Positions 8,473 to 18,271 of a stretch of DNA of 64,000 bases are shown here, in pieces. The stretch spans positions 62,001 to 126,000 of the forward strand of contig NZ_CADIJV010000001.1 of assembly GCF_902859765.1 (NCBI RefSeq), in the 5' to 3' direction. Made by a program: the position numbers and the translations under genes. The notes below the pieces were generated by a model. It was given only the letters and a program-made list of their open reading frames with translations, was not told where the DNA came from and ran no database searches. How positions within the stretch are numbered: position 1 is the first letter of the stretch; every line of letters starts with the position of its first letter. Source of the stretch: Achromobacter pulmonis (GTDB lineage Bacteria; Pseudomonadota; Gammaproteobacteria; Burkholderiales; Burkholderiaceae_B).

Positions 8473-9171
8473 TTAGGACTTGGCATCAATGACGTGGTCG
8501 AACAGGTCGATCACTTGCCAGCCCCGTTCCATGGCGATGGCGCGCAGGCTGGGGCTGGGGTTGGCGGCGATCGGGCGGGTCACCTTTTCGAGCAGCGGGA
8601 CATCGTTGACCGAATCGCTATAGAAAAACGATTCGGGGAAATCCGCAAGCCCCAGGCCCATGGCGGCCAGCCAATCGTTCACGCGCACCACCTTGCCTTC
8701 CTTGAAGCTGGGGGTGCCGAGAATGCGGCCGGTATAGCGCCCGCGCTGGACTTCGGCGTCGGTGGCCACCAGGTGGGGGATGCCGAAGGCGCGGGCAATG
8801 GGGGCGGTGACGAAGCTGTTGGTGGCGGTGACCACGGCGCACAGGTCACCGGCCGCCAGGTGCGATTCCACCAGCTCGCGCGCGGCGGGCGTGATCGACG
8901 GCCGGATGACTTCGGCCATGAAGTCTTCGTGCCAGGCCGCCAGCTCGAACGGCGCGTGCGCGGCCAGCAGGCCCAGCATGAACTCGGCGGCCTGCTCGGC
9001 GGTGAGTTCGCCGCGGTTGTAGCGGTCCATCAGGTCGTCGTTGCGGCGGCGGGCCTCGTCGGGATCACCGGCGCGGCCGGTGCGTGCCAGGTAGTCGGCC
9101 CATTGGTAGTCGCTGTCCAGCGGCAACAGGGTGTGATCCAGGTCGAACAGGGCGAGACGTCGGGAGGTCAT
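8473..9171 (-). CDS. HAD-IB family hydrolase (SerB-like phosphatase)
   Basis: A 232-residue haloacid dehalogenase-fold phosphatase. Motif I is LALFDLDHTLLPLDSD (DxDxT nucleophile), motif II is VVTATNSF, motif III the Lys in FKEGKVVRVN, and motif IV YSDSVNDVPLLEKV. It belongs to the phosphoserine-phosphatase-like HAD-IB group. It sits between hda and pcnB with a four-base overlap (ATGA) with hda, an arrangement common in Betaproteobacteria. The substrate is unknown. Confidence 0.88.
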   Translation of the reverse strand: MTSRRLALFDLDHTLLPLDSDYQWADYLARTGRAGDPDEARRRNDDLMDRYNRGELTAEQAAEFMLGLLAAHAPFELAAWHEDFMAEVIRPSITPAARELVESHLAAGDLCAVVTATNSFVTAPIARAFGIPHLVATDAEVQRGRYTGRILGTPSFKEGKVVRVNDWLAAMGLGLADFPESFFYSDSVNDVPLLEKVTRPIAANPSPSLRAIAMERGWQVIDLFDHVIDAKS

Positions 9172-9869
9172 GTGCGTTGTGAATCAGGGTCTGCGAGCAT
9201 GGCGCGCAGCAGGGGCAGGGTGATGGGACGGCCAGTGGCCAGGGAATAGCGGTCCAGCGCGTCCAGCAACGCCGCCAGCTTGCGGATGTCGCGCTCGTGG
9301 TGCGTCAACATCCAGTTGATGATTTCGGGCGCCAGGTGCAGGCCACGCTCGGCCGCTTGCGCGGCCAGCGCCGCCAGCTTGTCGGCGTCGGACAATGGGT
9401 CCAGGCGGAACACCAGGTCCCAGCCCAGCCGGGTGCGCAGGTCTTCGCGCAGCGGCATCGACAGCGGCGAGCGGTCGCCAGCGACGGCCAGCGCGAAGGC
9501 GCGGCCGGTGGCGGCGGATTCGCGCCAGCGGTTGTACAGGGCAAACAGGCCCGCCTGGCGGTGGTCGTCCATGCGGTGCACGTCGTCCACGGCCACGAAC
9601 TTGGGCATGGGCGACTTGGAATCGGCTTCGGCCAGCACGCGCAGGATGTTGGCGCTGTTGGCCGCTTCGATATAGACGGCGTCGGGGCGCGCGGTCAGCG
9701 CGCGCAGCAGGTGGCTGCGGCCGCAGCCCGCCGCGCCCCAGATATACAGCGCGCGGCCGGGAGCGAGCGTGCGCACGGCTGCCAGCGCCTCTCCGTTGGG
9801 ACCGGCGATGTAGTTGTTCAGCGAAGGCGCTGGCGCGGGAAGAACGTCGAGCAGCAGCTGGCGGTTCAT
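9168..9869 (-). CDS. hda: DnaA regulatory inactivator Hda
   Basis: A 233-residue AAA+ protein homologous to the DnaA ATPase domain. With the DNA-loaded beta clamp it stimulates ATP hydrolysis by DnaA and blocks re-initiation. The first residues [11 protein letters not shown] carry the clamp-binding QLLLDV-type motif. The P-loop is [11 protein letters not shown], with Arg in place of the usual Lys, as seen in Hda proteins. Walker B is [10 protein letters not shown], and [17 protein letters not shown] is a sensor-2-like region. It lacks DnaA domain IV. First gene of the hda-HAD-pcnB-folK operon. Confidence 0.93.
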   Translation of the reverse strand: MNRQLLLDVLPAPAPSLNNYIAGPNGEALAAVRTLAPGRALYIWGAAGCGRSHLLRALTARPDAVYIEAANSANILRVLAEADSKSPMPKFVAVDDVHRMDDHRQAGLFALYNRWRESAATGRAFALAVAGDRSPLSMPLREDLRTRLGWDLVFRLDPLSDADKLAALAAQAAERGLHLAPEIINWMLTHHERDIRKLAALLDALDRYSLATGRPITLPLLRAMLADPDSQRT

Positions 9870-10181
9870 GAGAGGTTATCGATCAGGCGGGGCATGGCTG
9901 GGGGGCGAACCCATGGCCGGCGGCGGCGTTGCCCGCCAGAAGCTGGCAAAATCACTATCGGCCAACCCTACACTTTAAACCACCCGGGGCGCCGGTGTCG
10001 CGTCCCAGCCCATTGCCTGGCTTGGGTTTGCGCCAAAATGGCGCCGCGCCGGGCCGGGGCCGTCCCGCCCGCCGCGGACGGCTTTCGCCGGCCGCCGGCC
10101 TGGACCGGGCCGCAACATCGTAAAATGCAGGGCGTTCCACCCCAATTCCCAGCAATTGTTACATATCCCACGGCATTTCTC
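9870..10181. other. divergent intergenic region between hda and purM
   Basis: A 312-base gap holding the divergent promoters. Toward purM, TAAAAT at 10121-10126 is a plausible -10 box with no clear -35 box. The stretch around 9950-9980 is locally AT-richer and is the likeliest site of the hda promoter, but I cannot define boxes. I see no open frame with a ribosome site, no RNA gene and no strong hairpin. Confidence 0.4.
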
Positions 10182-11231
10182 ATGACGAATCAACCCAAAG
10201 CTCCCCTGACCTACCGTGACGCCGGTGTCGACATCGACGCGGGCGACGCCCTGGTCGACCGTATCAAACCGCTTGCGGCGCGCACCATGCGCCCCGGGGT
10301 GCTGGCCGGTATCGGCGGCTTTGGCGGCCTGTTCGAAGTGCCCAAGCACTACAAGGAACCCGTGCTGGTCTCGGGCACCGACGGCGTCGGCACCAAGCTG
10401 CGCCTGGCGTTCGACTGGAACCGCCACGACACCGTCGGCATCGACCTGGTGGCGATGAGCGTCAACGACATCCTGGTGCAGGGCGCCGAGCCGCTGTTCT
10501 TTCTGGATTACTTCGGTTGCGGCAAGCTTTCGGTGGACACGGCGGCGGCGGTGGTGGGTGGCATCGCCAAGGGCTGCGAACTGTCGGGCTGCGCCCTGAT
10601 CGGCGGTGAAACCGCCGAGATGCCGGGCATGTACCCGGACGGCGAATACGACCTGGCCGGGTTCGCGGTGGGCGCGGTCGAGAAGTCGGCCATCATCGAC
10701 GGCAAGTCGATCAAGGTCGGCGACGTGGTGCTGGGCCTGGCGTCCAGCGGCGCGCACTCGAACGGCTATTCGCTGCTGCGCAAGATCCTGGAACGCGCCG
10801 GCGCCAAGCCCGACGACGACTTCCACGGCCAGCCGCTGGTCGACGTGGTCATGGCCCCGACCCGCATCTACGTCAAGCAGGTGCTGGCCGCGCTGGCCAA
10901 GCACGGCACCGCCATCAAGGGCCTGGCCCACATCACCGGCGGCGGCCTGCTCGACAACGTGCCGCGCATCCTGCAGGACGGCCTGTCGGCCCGCCTGCGG
11001 CGCGATAGCTGGGAAATGCCCAAGCTGTTCCAGTGGCTGCAGGAACAGGGCGGCGTCGAGGACACCGAGATGTACCGCGTCTTCAACTGCGGCATCGGTA
11101 TGGTGCTGGTGGTGGACCCGGCCCAGGCCGACGCCATCGCCGCCACGCTGCGCGAGCAGGGCGAAACCGTCAGCAAGCTGGGCGAGATCGTCGCCCAGAC
11201 CGAAGGCATGCCGCAGACCGTGGTGGTCTGA
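10182..11231 (+). CDS. purM: phosphoribosylformylglycinamidine cyclo-ligase (AIR synthetase)
   Basis: A 349-residue enzyme for the fifth step of purine synthesis, the ATP-dependent closure of FGAM to AIR. Typical motifs are [79 protein letters not shown] and [15 protein letters not shown] take the ATG at 10182 ([15 protein letters not shown]); the frame is open far upstream only because of high GC. It is monocistronic, with a strong terminator right after the stop. Confidence 0.97.
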   Translation: MTNQPKAPLTYRDAGVDIDAGDALVDRIKPLAARTMRPGVLAGIGGFGGLFEVPKHYKEPVLVSGTDGVGTKLRLAFDWNRHDTVGIDLVAMSVNDILVQGAEPLFFLDYFGCGKLSVDTAAAVVGGIAKGCELSGCALIGGETAEMPGMYPDGEYDLAGFAVGAVEKSAIIDGKSIKVGDVVLGLASSGAHSNGYSLLRKILERAGAKPDDDFHGQPLVDVVMAPTRIYVKQVLAALAKHGTAIKGLAHITGGGLLDNVPRILQDGLSARLRRDSWEMPKLFQWLQEQGGVEDTEMYRVFNCGIGMVLVVDPAQADAIAATLREQGETVSKLGEIVAQTEGMPQTVVV

Positions 11232-11253
11232 GCCGGCAAGGCCGCATGACAAG

Positions 11254-11277
11254 ACCCGCCCTGGTGGCGGGTTTTTT
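11254..11277 (+). terminator. Rho-independent terminator of purM
   Basis: A perfect 7-bp stem, ACCCGCC (11254-11260) with GGCGGGT (11266-11272), a 5-base loop and a run of six T. It lies 22 bases after the purM stop. The convergent gene at 11288 ends just beyond it. Confidence 0.9.
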
Positions 11278-11287
11278 ACTTTCGCGG

Positions 11288-11782
11288 TTAGAAGAATTTC
11301 ACCCGCCCCGCGTCCTCGCGGAATTCTTCCCCCGTATCCAGATCCGTGCGCCACAGGGTGTCGTGAACGGACAGAAAGCCACGCATATCCTGGTTGGCGG
11401 CTCGCGCGTCGCGCCACGCCGCCTGGAACCAGGCGAGGTATGTCTGCGTCATTTTTTCGCGCAGTTCATCGCAAAAATCATCGTCCTCGTTATCCATGGC
11501 TTCAGTCAACGCGGCGTCGACATCCGGCGGAATCAACGGCAGCGGCAACGTCAGCGGCAGGCCCCGCCCACAGTAGCCGGAACGCGTGTTCAATGGAATC
11601 GCGACGGGCGCGAACGACTCCCAGTCGTACTCGAAGTGAATGGCGTCCACGGCTTCCTTGGAAACGCCCGGATTCAGCGTGAACGGGCGCTCCTGAAGCA
11701 ACCGCCGGATTTCGCTGATCAAGGCTTTGTCTTGCGTGCGCAGCATGGCGGCAAAAGACGGGTGTGCTTCGTTGATGTCCAT
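11288..11782 (-). CDS. conserved-type hypothetical protein, 164 residues
   Basis: I do not recognise a family. With the ATG at 11782 the product begins MDINEAHPSFAAML and has 164 residues. It is acidic overall, with a cluster around MDNEDDDFCDELREKMTQTY, several Trp and Phe, and no signal peptide or membrane segment, so a soluble cytoplasmic protein is likely. GC is slightly lower than in the neighbours. It is transcribed in the same direction as mutL-miaA, 84 bases after miaA, and its stop lies next to the purM terminator. The frame is open 25 codons further upstream without a ribosome site. Confidence 0.65.
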   Translation of the reverse strand: MDINEAHPSFAAMLRTQDKALISEIRRLLQERPFTLNPGVSKEAVDAIHFEYDWESFAPVAIPLNTRSGYCGRGLPLTLPLPLIPPDVDAALTEAMDNEDDDFCDELREKMTQTYLAWFQAAWRDARAANQDMRGFLSVHDTLWRTDLDTGEEFREDAGRVKFF

Positions 11783-11866
11783 CCGTTCAGTATCCAGGGA
11801 TCCATGGCCGCCGCGGGCGGCCGGTTGCGATGCGAGGCCGGGCCCGAAGGCGGGCATCCACTTGCG

Positions 11867-12823
11867 TCAGGGCGCGTCGGCCAGCGCCACGGCCATCGCG
11901 TCGATGGTCTGCGCCACCGCGTCGGCCGCCAGGCAGTCGACGATGATGCGCTCGGGCTGCGCCCGCAGCCAGGTGATCTGGCGCTTGGCCAGTTGGCGGG
12001 TCGCGGCGATGCCTTGCTCGCGGGCCTCGTCCAGGCGGACCTCGCCATCCAGGTGGGCCCACATCTGGCGGTAGCCCACGCAGCGCACCGACGGCAGGCC
12101 GGGGTGCAGGTCGGCGCGCGCGTGCAGGCCGCGCACCTCGTCCAGCAGGCCGTTGCTCAGCATGGCGTCAAAGCGCTGTTCGATGCGCGCGTGCAGCGCG
12201 GCGCGGTCGGAGGGTTCGAGGCTGATGGTCAGGTAACGGTCGGCGCCGTCATCGGGCGGCCGTTGGCCGCGGCTGAGCAGGGCGGACATGGGCCGGCCCG
12301 ACAACTGGCAGATTTCCAGCGCGCGCTGGATGCGCTGGCTGTCGTTGGGCGCCAGCCGCGCCGCCGTGACAGGGTCCAGCACGGCCAATTCGGCGTGCAG
12401 CGCCGGCCAGCCGTCGCGGGCGGCGCGGGCTTCCAGCTCGGCGCGCAGCGCGGGGTCGGCCTGCGGCAGGTCGTCCAGGCCGTCGCGCAGCGCCTTGTAG
12501 TACATCATGGTGCCGCCGGCCAGAAGCGGAATGCGGCCGCGCGCGCGGATCTCGGCAATCAGGCGCAGGGCGTCGGCGCGGAATTCGGCGGCCGAATACG
12601 ACTGCGCCGGGTCCCGGATATCAAGCAGGTGCTGAGGCACCTGCGCTTGTTCGGCCAGTGACGGCTTGGCGGTGCCGATGTCCATGCCGCGATAGATCGT
12701 GGCGGAATCGACGTTGACGATCTCCAGCGGCCAGCGTTCGGCCAGCGCCAGGGTGGACGCGCTCTTGCCGGCGGCGGTGGGGCCGGCCAGGCAGATGACG
12801 AGCGGGGAGGTGGGCCTGGACAA
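11867..12823 (-). CDS. miaA: tRNA dimethylallyltransferase
   Basis: A 318-residue enzyme that adds the dimethylallyl group to A37 of tRNAs reading UNN codons. It has the P-loop [11 protein letters not shown], the catalytic segment [31 protein letters not shown], and the C-terminal [13 protein letters not shown]. The start is a TTG at 12823: the upstream in-frame codon run meets the mutL-side stop at once, and no ATG or GTG lies between the TTG and the P-loop. It follows mutL by three bases; the mutL-miaA pair is classical. Confidence 0.95.
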   Translation of the reverse strand: MSRPTSPLVICLAGPTAAGKSASTLALAERWPLEIVNVDSATIYRGMDIGTAKPSLAEQAQVPQHLLDIRDPAQSYSAAEFRADALRLIAEIRARGRIPLLAGGTMMYYKALRDGLDDLPQADPALRAELEARAARDGWPALHAELAVLDPVTAARLAPNDSQRIQRALEICQLSGRPMSALLSRGQRPPDDGADRYLTISLEPSDRAALHARIEQRFDAMLSNGLLDEVRGLHARADLHPGLPSVRCVGYRQMWAHLDGEVRLDEAREQGIAATRQLAKRQITWLRAQPERIIVDCLAADAVAQTIDAMAVALADAP

Positions 12824-12826
12824 CGT

Positions 12827-14776
12827 CTATTGCCCGCGCAGGAACAGCTTGTACAGGTCGGACACCGACCATTGCACCCAAGTGGGCCGGCCGTGGTTGC
12901 ACTGGTCGGCGCGTTCGGTGGCTTCCATCTGCCGCAGCAGACCGTTCATCTCTTCGATCGTGAGCTTGCGGTTGGCGCGCACTGAGCCGTGGCAGGCCAT
13001 GGTCGACAGCAGCTCGTTGCGCTGTTCGGTCAGCAAACGCGACACGCCCACGCCGGCCAGATCGCGCAGCACGGCGCGGGCCAGTGTCTCGATATCGCCG
13101 CGCGCCAGGATGGCGGGTACCGAACGCACCGCGATCGACGTTGGGCCGGACGGGCGCATCTGGAAGCCGAGGTCTTCCAGCTGTTCCTGGAATTCCTCGA
13201 CCACCGCCACGTCTTTTTCCTGGGCGTGGAACACCACCGGCACCAGCAGGTCCTGGCGCGGCAGGCTGCGCGCGTCCAGCGCCTGCTTGAGCTGTTCGTA
13301 GACCACCCGCTCGTGGGCGGCGTGCATGTCCACCAGCACCATGCCGCGGCGGTTCTGCGCCAGGATGTAGATGCCGTGCAGTTGGCCCAGCGCCATGCCG
13401 AGCGGGTGTTCCTCGTCGGCCGGCAGCGTCGGCGCCGGCGAGGCCAGGGGCGTTGGCGTGGCCGCATCGCGCAGCGGCTCGACGCGCGATGCGGTGTCGT
13501 CGTTCAGCGGGCGGTACAGCGATTGCCAGTCGGCGGCGGGAATGCCGGCCGGCTCCGCGTGCAGACGGAACGGCACTTGCGTGTGCGGGCGTTGCGGTGT
13601 CGGGGAGGGCCGCAGGCCGTAGCCGGGCGCGGCGCTCTGGCCGGCGCCGTGGTGGCCGGGGCGGGGCGCGGGCGCGTCGGCCAGCGCGGACGCGGGCAGT
13701 CCGCCGGACGCAACCGGGGATGACGGCGACACGGTCTCGAATTCATCGTCGTCGCGTGCGCTCGCGGCCGGCGCCACCGCCGATGAGCCGCCGGTCTGCG
13801 CCAGCGTCTGGCTGACCGCATGATTGACGAAGCGGTGCACGGCGCCGCTGTCGCGGAAGCGCACCTCGTGCTTGGCCGGGTGCACGTTGACGTCGACCGC
13901 GCCCGGGTCGATGTCCAGGAACAGCACGTAGGCCGGCTGGCGGTCGCCGTGCAGCACGTCGGCGTAGGCGGCGCGCAGCGCGTGGCTGACGGTGCGGTCG
14001 CGCACGTAGCGGCCGTTGACATATAGGTACTGCCGATCGGCGCGGGCGCGCGCCGCGGTGGGGCGGGTGATCATGCCGGCCAGGCTGACCGTGCCGACAC
14101 TGTGCGACAGCAGCAGGCCATGCTCGGCAAATTCCGCGCCCAGCACGTCGCGGATGCGCTGCGGCGGCTCGGCCGGCAGCCATTGACGCTGCGCGCGGTC
14201 GTGGTGGAACAGGCGGAAGGCGATCTGCGGATGCGCCAGCGCGATGCGCTCCATGGCATCGACGCAGTGCCCGAATTCGGTGGCTTCCGAGCGCAGGAAC
14301 TTGCGCCGCGCCGGCACCGCGTCGAACAACTGGCGCACGTCCACCGTGGTGCCCGGCGGGCCCGAGGCGGGGCTGACCTGCATGTTGCCGGCCTGGATCT
14401 GCCAGGCGTGTTCGCCGTCGCGCGTGCGCGAGATGATCGACACCTGCGCCACCGAAGCGATCGAGGCCAGGGCTTCGCCGCGGAACCCCATCGACGCGAC
14501 CGATTCCAGTTCGCGCAGGTCGCGGATCTTGCTGGTGGCATGGCGCGCCAGCGCCAGCGGCAGTTCTTCCGGGGGGATGCCGCCGCCGTCGTCGGTCACG
14601 GCGATGCGGCGGATGCCGCCACCCTCCAGGCGCACCTCAATCGCGCGGGCACCCGCGTCGATGGCGTTCTCGAGGATTTCCTTGAGCACCGAGGCGGGTC
14701 TCTCGATCACCTCGCCCGCGGCGATCTGGCTGATCAGCAGATCGGGCAGCGCAAGAATGGAGCGGCGTTCTGTCAT
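12827..14776 (-). CDS. mutL: DNA mismatch repair protein MutL with endonuclease motif
   Basis: A 649-residue GHKL ATPase that couples MutS mismatch recognition to strand removal. The N-terminal ATPase has [35 protein letters not shown] and [11 protein letters not shown] Pro/Ala-rich linker follows, then the dimerisation domain. That domain contains [12 protein letters not shown] (Asp near residue 483), fitting the DQHA(X2)E(X4)E endonuclease motif, plus [11 protein letters not shown] and CNHGRPTW. This suggests a nicking MutL, unlike the E. coli protein. I take the ATG at 14776 ([11 protein letters not shown]). Confidence 0.96.
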   Translation of the reverse strand: MTERRSILALPDLLISQIAAGEVIERPASVLKEILENAIDAGARAIEVRLEGGGIRRIAVTDDGGGIPPEELPLALARHATSKIRDLRELESVASMGFRGEALASIASVAQVSIISRTRDGEHAWQIQAGNMQVSPASGPPGTTVDVRQLFDAVPARRKFLRSEATEFGHCVDAMERIALAHPQIAFRLFHHDRAQRQWLPAEPPQRIRDVLGAEFAEHGLLLSHSVGTVSLAGMITRPTAARARADRQYLYVNGRYVRDRTVSHALRAAYADVLHGDRQPAYVLFLDIDPGAVDVNVHPAKHEVRFRDSGAVHRFVNHAVSQTLAQTGGSSAVAPAASARDDDEFETVSPSSPVASGGLPASALADAPAPRPGHHGAGQSAAPGYGLRPSPTPQRPHTQVPFRLHAEPAGIPAADWQSLYRPLNDDTASRVEPLRDAATPTPLASPAPTLPADEEHPLGMALGQLHGIYILAQNRRGMVLVDMHAAHERVVYEQLKQALDARSLPRQDLLVPVVFHAQEKDVAVVEEFQEQLEDLGFQMRPSGPTSIAVRSVPAILARGDIETLARAVLRDLAGVGVSRLLTEQRNELLSTMACHGSVRANRKLTIEEMNGLLRQMEATERADQCNHGRPTWVQWSVSDLYKLFLRGQ

Positions 14777-14873
14777 GAGGGATTCCGGTGTAGCTACAAG
14801 GATGATTTTAGCCTCTTGACCCGGTGGGCTATAGTCGTTGCCTGATTCCCCTTCCGCCTCCAGGGACGTATTG

Positions 14874-15512
14874 ATGCTTGATTTTTTCCAAATGGTGCTC
14901 CACATCGACCAGACCCTCGGGGTCTGGGTCCAGCAGTACGGCGTGTGGGTCTATCTGGTGCTGTTCCTGATCGTTTTCGCGGAAACCGGGCTGGTGGTGC
15001 TGCCGTTCCTGCCGGGCGATTCGTTGCTGTTCATCGCCGGCGCCTTCGGCGCCACGGGCAGCCTGGACCCGGTGCTGCTGGCGGCGTTGCTGATCGTGGC
15101 CGCCATCACCGGCAACAGCGTGAACTACGCCATCGGCCGCTATATCGGCCCGCGCGTGTTCTCGATGAACCTGCGCTTTCTGGACCGTGGTGCGCTGATG
15201 CGCACGCATGCGTTCTACGAGAAGCACGGCGGCAAGACCATCGTCATGTCGCGCTTCATCCCGGTGGTGCGCACGTTCGCGCCGTTCGTGGCCGGCGTGG
15301 CCGGCATGCCGCTGTCGCGTTTCCAGCTGTTCAACATTCTGGGCGCGCTGCTGTGGGTGGTGAGCCTGGTGGCGGCGGGGTATTTCTTCGGCAACATTCC
15401 GCTGGTCAAGGAACACCTGAACACCATTGTGCTGATCGGCCTGGGCGCGGCCATCGTGCCGGTGGTTGGCGCGGCGTTGTTCAAGCTGCTGCGCGCGCGC
15501 CGGGGCGGCTAG
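14874..15512 (+). CDS. DedA-family inner-membrane protein
   Basis: A 212-residue polytopic membrane protein of the DedA family, linked to undecaprenyl-phosphate or phospholipid translocation and membrane homeostasis. The segment [19 protein letters not shown], then [13 protein letters not shown], and the conserved [19 protein letters not shown] carry the essential acidic and Arg residues of the family. Four to five hydrophobic stretches are visible. The ATG at 14874 is divergent from mutL with a 97-base gap. Confidence 0.9.
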   Translation: MLDFFQMVLHIDQTLGVWVQQYGVWVYLVLFLIVFAETGLVVLPFLPGDSLLFIAGAFGATGSLDPVLLAALLIVAAITGNSVNYAIGRYIGPRVFSMNLRFLDRGALMRTHAFYEKHGGKTIVMSRFIPVVRTFAPFVAGVAGMPLSRFQLFNILGALLWVVSLVAAGYFFGNIPLVKEHLNTIVLIGLGAAIVPVVGAALFKLLRARRGG

Positions 15513-15561
15513 CGGCGCCGCTGGGCGCGCAGCCGCTGCCGGAAAGGGAGCAAGGACGAAA

Positions 15562-18000
15562 TCAGAAGATTGCCGTGACGCTTAGCTGGTAAGTCCTGCC
15601 AGGCGCCACGCCAAGAGCGATATCACGCAGATCCTGATCCGAGGTCATCGGCATTTTCCTATTGCTGGCGTAATTCCAATACTTGCGATTGGTGAGGTTG
15701 TAAATGCCCATCGCCAGTGTCAGGTGTTTCTTCACGTTGTAATAAGCCGTCAGATCGAAAATGCTATAGCCAGGAATGCGCTTGTAGTCCTTTTCGTATT
15801 TCTCGGCATATTCCTCAAATGTAAGACTGCCATTGTTGGAGAAATTCTGCCGGACGGGATCGACCGCCTGCTTCCCCTTGACGAAGGTGGCGGTGATGCT
15901 CGCACCATAACGGTTTTGAGGGTCGTCCCAGGCCAATGAGGCAATGGCTTTAACCGGTAGGACACTGTCCAGGTCCACCCAGCCATCGCCCGAATACGAT
16001 GATTTCGATTTGCCTTGGTTGTACCCTACGGCAAAAGTGCTGCTCAGCCCTCTGGCGTTCCTGAACAGGGCGCCATAGTTGATCCGGGTTATCAATTCGG
16101 CGCCGTAGATATACGCCTTGTCGCGATTTTCCGCGATGGTGAGGCTGGAAATCGAGGCTGGAAGCTTGGCAAGCAGGTTCTCAACGCCGGGTTTCGGCAA
16201 GCCTGTTCGGTAATCCCGCAAGGCGTATTTGCGGTTGTAGATGAAATTATCGTAGCTGTTGTAGAACACATTGCCGCGCACGGTGATTCCACTCGTGGCC
16301 TGGCCAACCACCCCCAATTCAAACTGATTGCTGGTTTCGGACTTCAAGTCGGAATTGCCAACCATGGCTGGCGATGCGCGTCCAACCTTGGGGTGCAGCC
16401 AGATTCCCGCTATTTGACTGCTGGTGGGGTAGGAAACGCCGCGTTTGTATTGCAGATAGGTATTGAACTGGGGGTTGAGCGCATACATGACGGTCAACGA
16501 AGGCAACAACTTGCCGTCCGTGAACGTCTTGCTGTGTATCTGATTGATTTCTTCCAGAGTCAACCCGCCCAGTGCCTTGTCGTCGGCGGGCGCGTCAAAG
16601 CCTTGCGGTTTGATTCTGTGCCATGAATATTTCAGCCCCGGCATTACGGAAAAGGCGCCGATGGTGACGGTGTCACCCAGCCACACATTCGTATCGTAAG
16701 TTCTGTTGTTGCCCTGTGGCTGCAAGGTTGGATATTCGTCGCCAACTTGCCTGAAGGGCCGCGAAAACTGTACCGCCGAGAAATTCACGCCGTAATTCAG
16801 TGTCTGGACGCCATATTCCTTGGTGATTTCGCTCTGGAAGCCAAAAGTCTTGGTGTTCAAATCGGAGAAGGTCGACACATTCTCCAATGGGCTTTCCGTC
16901 TCTTGTCCGGTAAACCACGACATGAAGGAAGTGGCGATATCTTGCTGTGTAAAGGTATTGTCGCTGACGCGCGTCTGCTGGTAGAAGGCCCTGTTTTCCA
17001 TCGTGTCTATCAGCCAGTTGTTTTTTGGCGTAAACACATGGGCCAGGCTGACTGAATGGCGTTGCGTGGCGTTCTTCTGCCTGGCCGAGCCAACAATGCT
17101 TTCGTGGGCGGCGAGGCTATTCAGCTTTTTGTACATGGGCGCGCTTTCCGCGCTGGATTTGTGATAGAAATCCAGTGTGCCCATGATGCGGTTGCTGTTG
17201 TCGATGTCGACCACGCCATTGATCAGCGCGGCGTCGGAATGCCAGCGCATCGGGTAGGCAGCCAGATAATCGCTGTTGTTTTGCGTCTGCCGGCCATCGC
17301 GCCGGCTGTAGGCGAACAGAACCCTGGCGCTATCGTTGCCGAACGCCGAGGTCACGCCGTTGTGCCAGGCATGGTCGGCCGAGTCGAACTCGCCGGTGTA
17401 ATCAAAATAGCTGCTTTCAGTGTCGGTGAGATACGCGTCCGGCGATTTGCTGATAAATGACACCGAGCCGCCCACCACGTTCTTGACCGTACTTTGCCGC
17501 GCCGAGCCTGACGTAATGTTCACCTGGCCGTACAGATAGGGGTCGATGTAATCGCGGCCGATGCCAAAAGTGTCTTCGCCGGTCGTGACTGCGTAACTGC
17601 GGCCGGTGGCGTCCGGCAAGGGGATCCCGTTGACATCCAAGGCCACGCGGTTGCCATCCAGGCCGCGAATGTTATAACTGCTGTAACCGCCACGGTCAAA
17701 GCTGGATTTGCCGTTGCGAGAACCGCTATTTACGCCTGATGCGCTGATCAGGGGTTGATAGCGCATGATGGTGCCAAAATCATTCCCGCCTATCTTTTTC
17801 AGCTCGTCAGCAGAAATGGACTGGGTGGTCACGTCTTCCGGCTTGATGGTCGTGGTGACGGTGATCGGCGAGAAAATCTTCACCCCATTATGGGCGCCCT
17901 TCCTGGCCTCGTCAGGCACGGCCTCGCTTGGCGCGCTCTGGCCATACGAGGTTGTGGATAACAAGAGGGCGGCTGCCAGCGATATTTTCGTGCATTTCAT
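15562..18000 (-). CDS. TonB-dependent outer-membrane receptor, heme/hemoglobin-type features
   Basis: An 812-residue TonB-dependent receptor. The ATG at 18000 starts a signal peptide (MKCTKISLAAALLLSTTSYG). A TonB-box-like SPITVTTT and a plug domain with RGLDGNRVALDVNGIPLPDA follow, then a 22-strand barrel ending in Phe. The barrel pair YPTSSQ and GNSDLKSETSNQFELG resembles the FRAP/NPxL region of heme and hemoglobin receptors, but the substrate is only a guess. GC is clearly lower than in the flanking genes and codon use differs, which suggests horizontal acquisition. No heme ABC transporter, FecIR-like sigma pair or TonB gene is nearby. Confidence 0.88.
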   Translation of the reverse strand: MKCTKISLAAALLLSTTSYGQSAPSEAVPDEARKGAHNGVKIFSPITVTTTIKPEDVTTQSISADELKKIGGNDFGTIMRYQPLISASGVNSGSRNGKSSFDRGGYSSYNIRGLDGNRVALDVNGIPLPDATGRSYAVTTGEDTFGIGRDYIDPYLYGQVNITSGSARQSTVKNVVGGSVSFISKSPDAYLTDTESSYFDYTGEFDSADHAWHNGVTSAFGNDSARVLFAYSRRDGRQTQNNSDYLAAYPMRWHSDAALINGVVDIDNSNRIMGTLDFYHKSSAESAPMYKKLNSLAAHESIVGSARQKNATQRHSVSLAHVFTPKNNWLIDTMENRAFYQQTRVSDNTFTQQDIATSFMSWFTGQETESPLENVSTFSDLNTKTFGFQSEITKEYGVQTLNYGVNFSAVQFSRPFRQVGDEYPTLQPQGNNRTYDTNVWLGDTVTIGAFSVMPGLKYSWHRIKPQGFDAPADDKALGGLTLEEINQIHSKTFTDGKLLPSLTVMYALNPQFNTYLQYKRGVSYPTSSQIAGIWLHPKVGRASPAMVGNSDLKSETSNQFELGVVGQATSGITVRGNVFYNSYDNFIYNRKYALRDYRTGLPKPGVENLLAKLPASISSLTIAENRDKAYIYGAELITRINYGALFRNARGLSSTFAVGYNQGKSKSSYSGDGWVDLDSVLPVKAIASLAWDDPQNRYGASITATFVKGKQAVDPVRQNFSNNGSLTFEEYAEKYEKDYKRIPGYSIFDLTAYYNVKKHLTLAMGIYNLTNRKYWNYASNRKMPMTSDQDLRDIALGVAPGRTYQLSVTAIF

Positions 18001-18220
18001 TTTCCAGGATCCCTGCATGATAAATACAGGATGGCGCTGGAATGCGGGGCGGGGTGGCGGCGGCCATAAATCTTTCCAAAAGGATGGCTGCTAATTTACC
18101 CAGGCTGACTGCGAAGCGTTGTGGGGATCAGTCTGAAAATCCAGAGGCAAGTCTTGCACTCGCCTTTATATAAGATCGGGTAACCCGGGACGTGTGAATG
18201 AGCGCATGGGGGCGCCCCAA

Positions 18221-18252
18221 AAGAAAAGGGCCATGCGCGCGCGCATGGCCCT
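18221..18252 (-). terminator. terminator downstream of amiC
   Basis: A perfect 12-bp inverted repeat, AGGGCCATGCGC (18227-18238) and GCGCATGGCCCT (18241-18252), lies just after the amiC stop. Read on the minus strand the stem is followed by TTTCTT. The 220 bases from here to the TonB-receptor start are its upstream region; I see no clear Fur box or promoter there. Confidence 0.75.
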
Positions 18253-18271
18253 GATTGCGACCGGCGGGCGG

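Noticed and set aside
18001-18220. Fur box before the TonB-dependent receptor
   Set aside because: I looked for a GATAATGATAATCATTATC-like site; nothing close is present on either strand.
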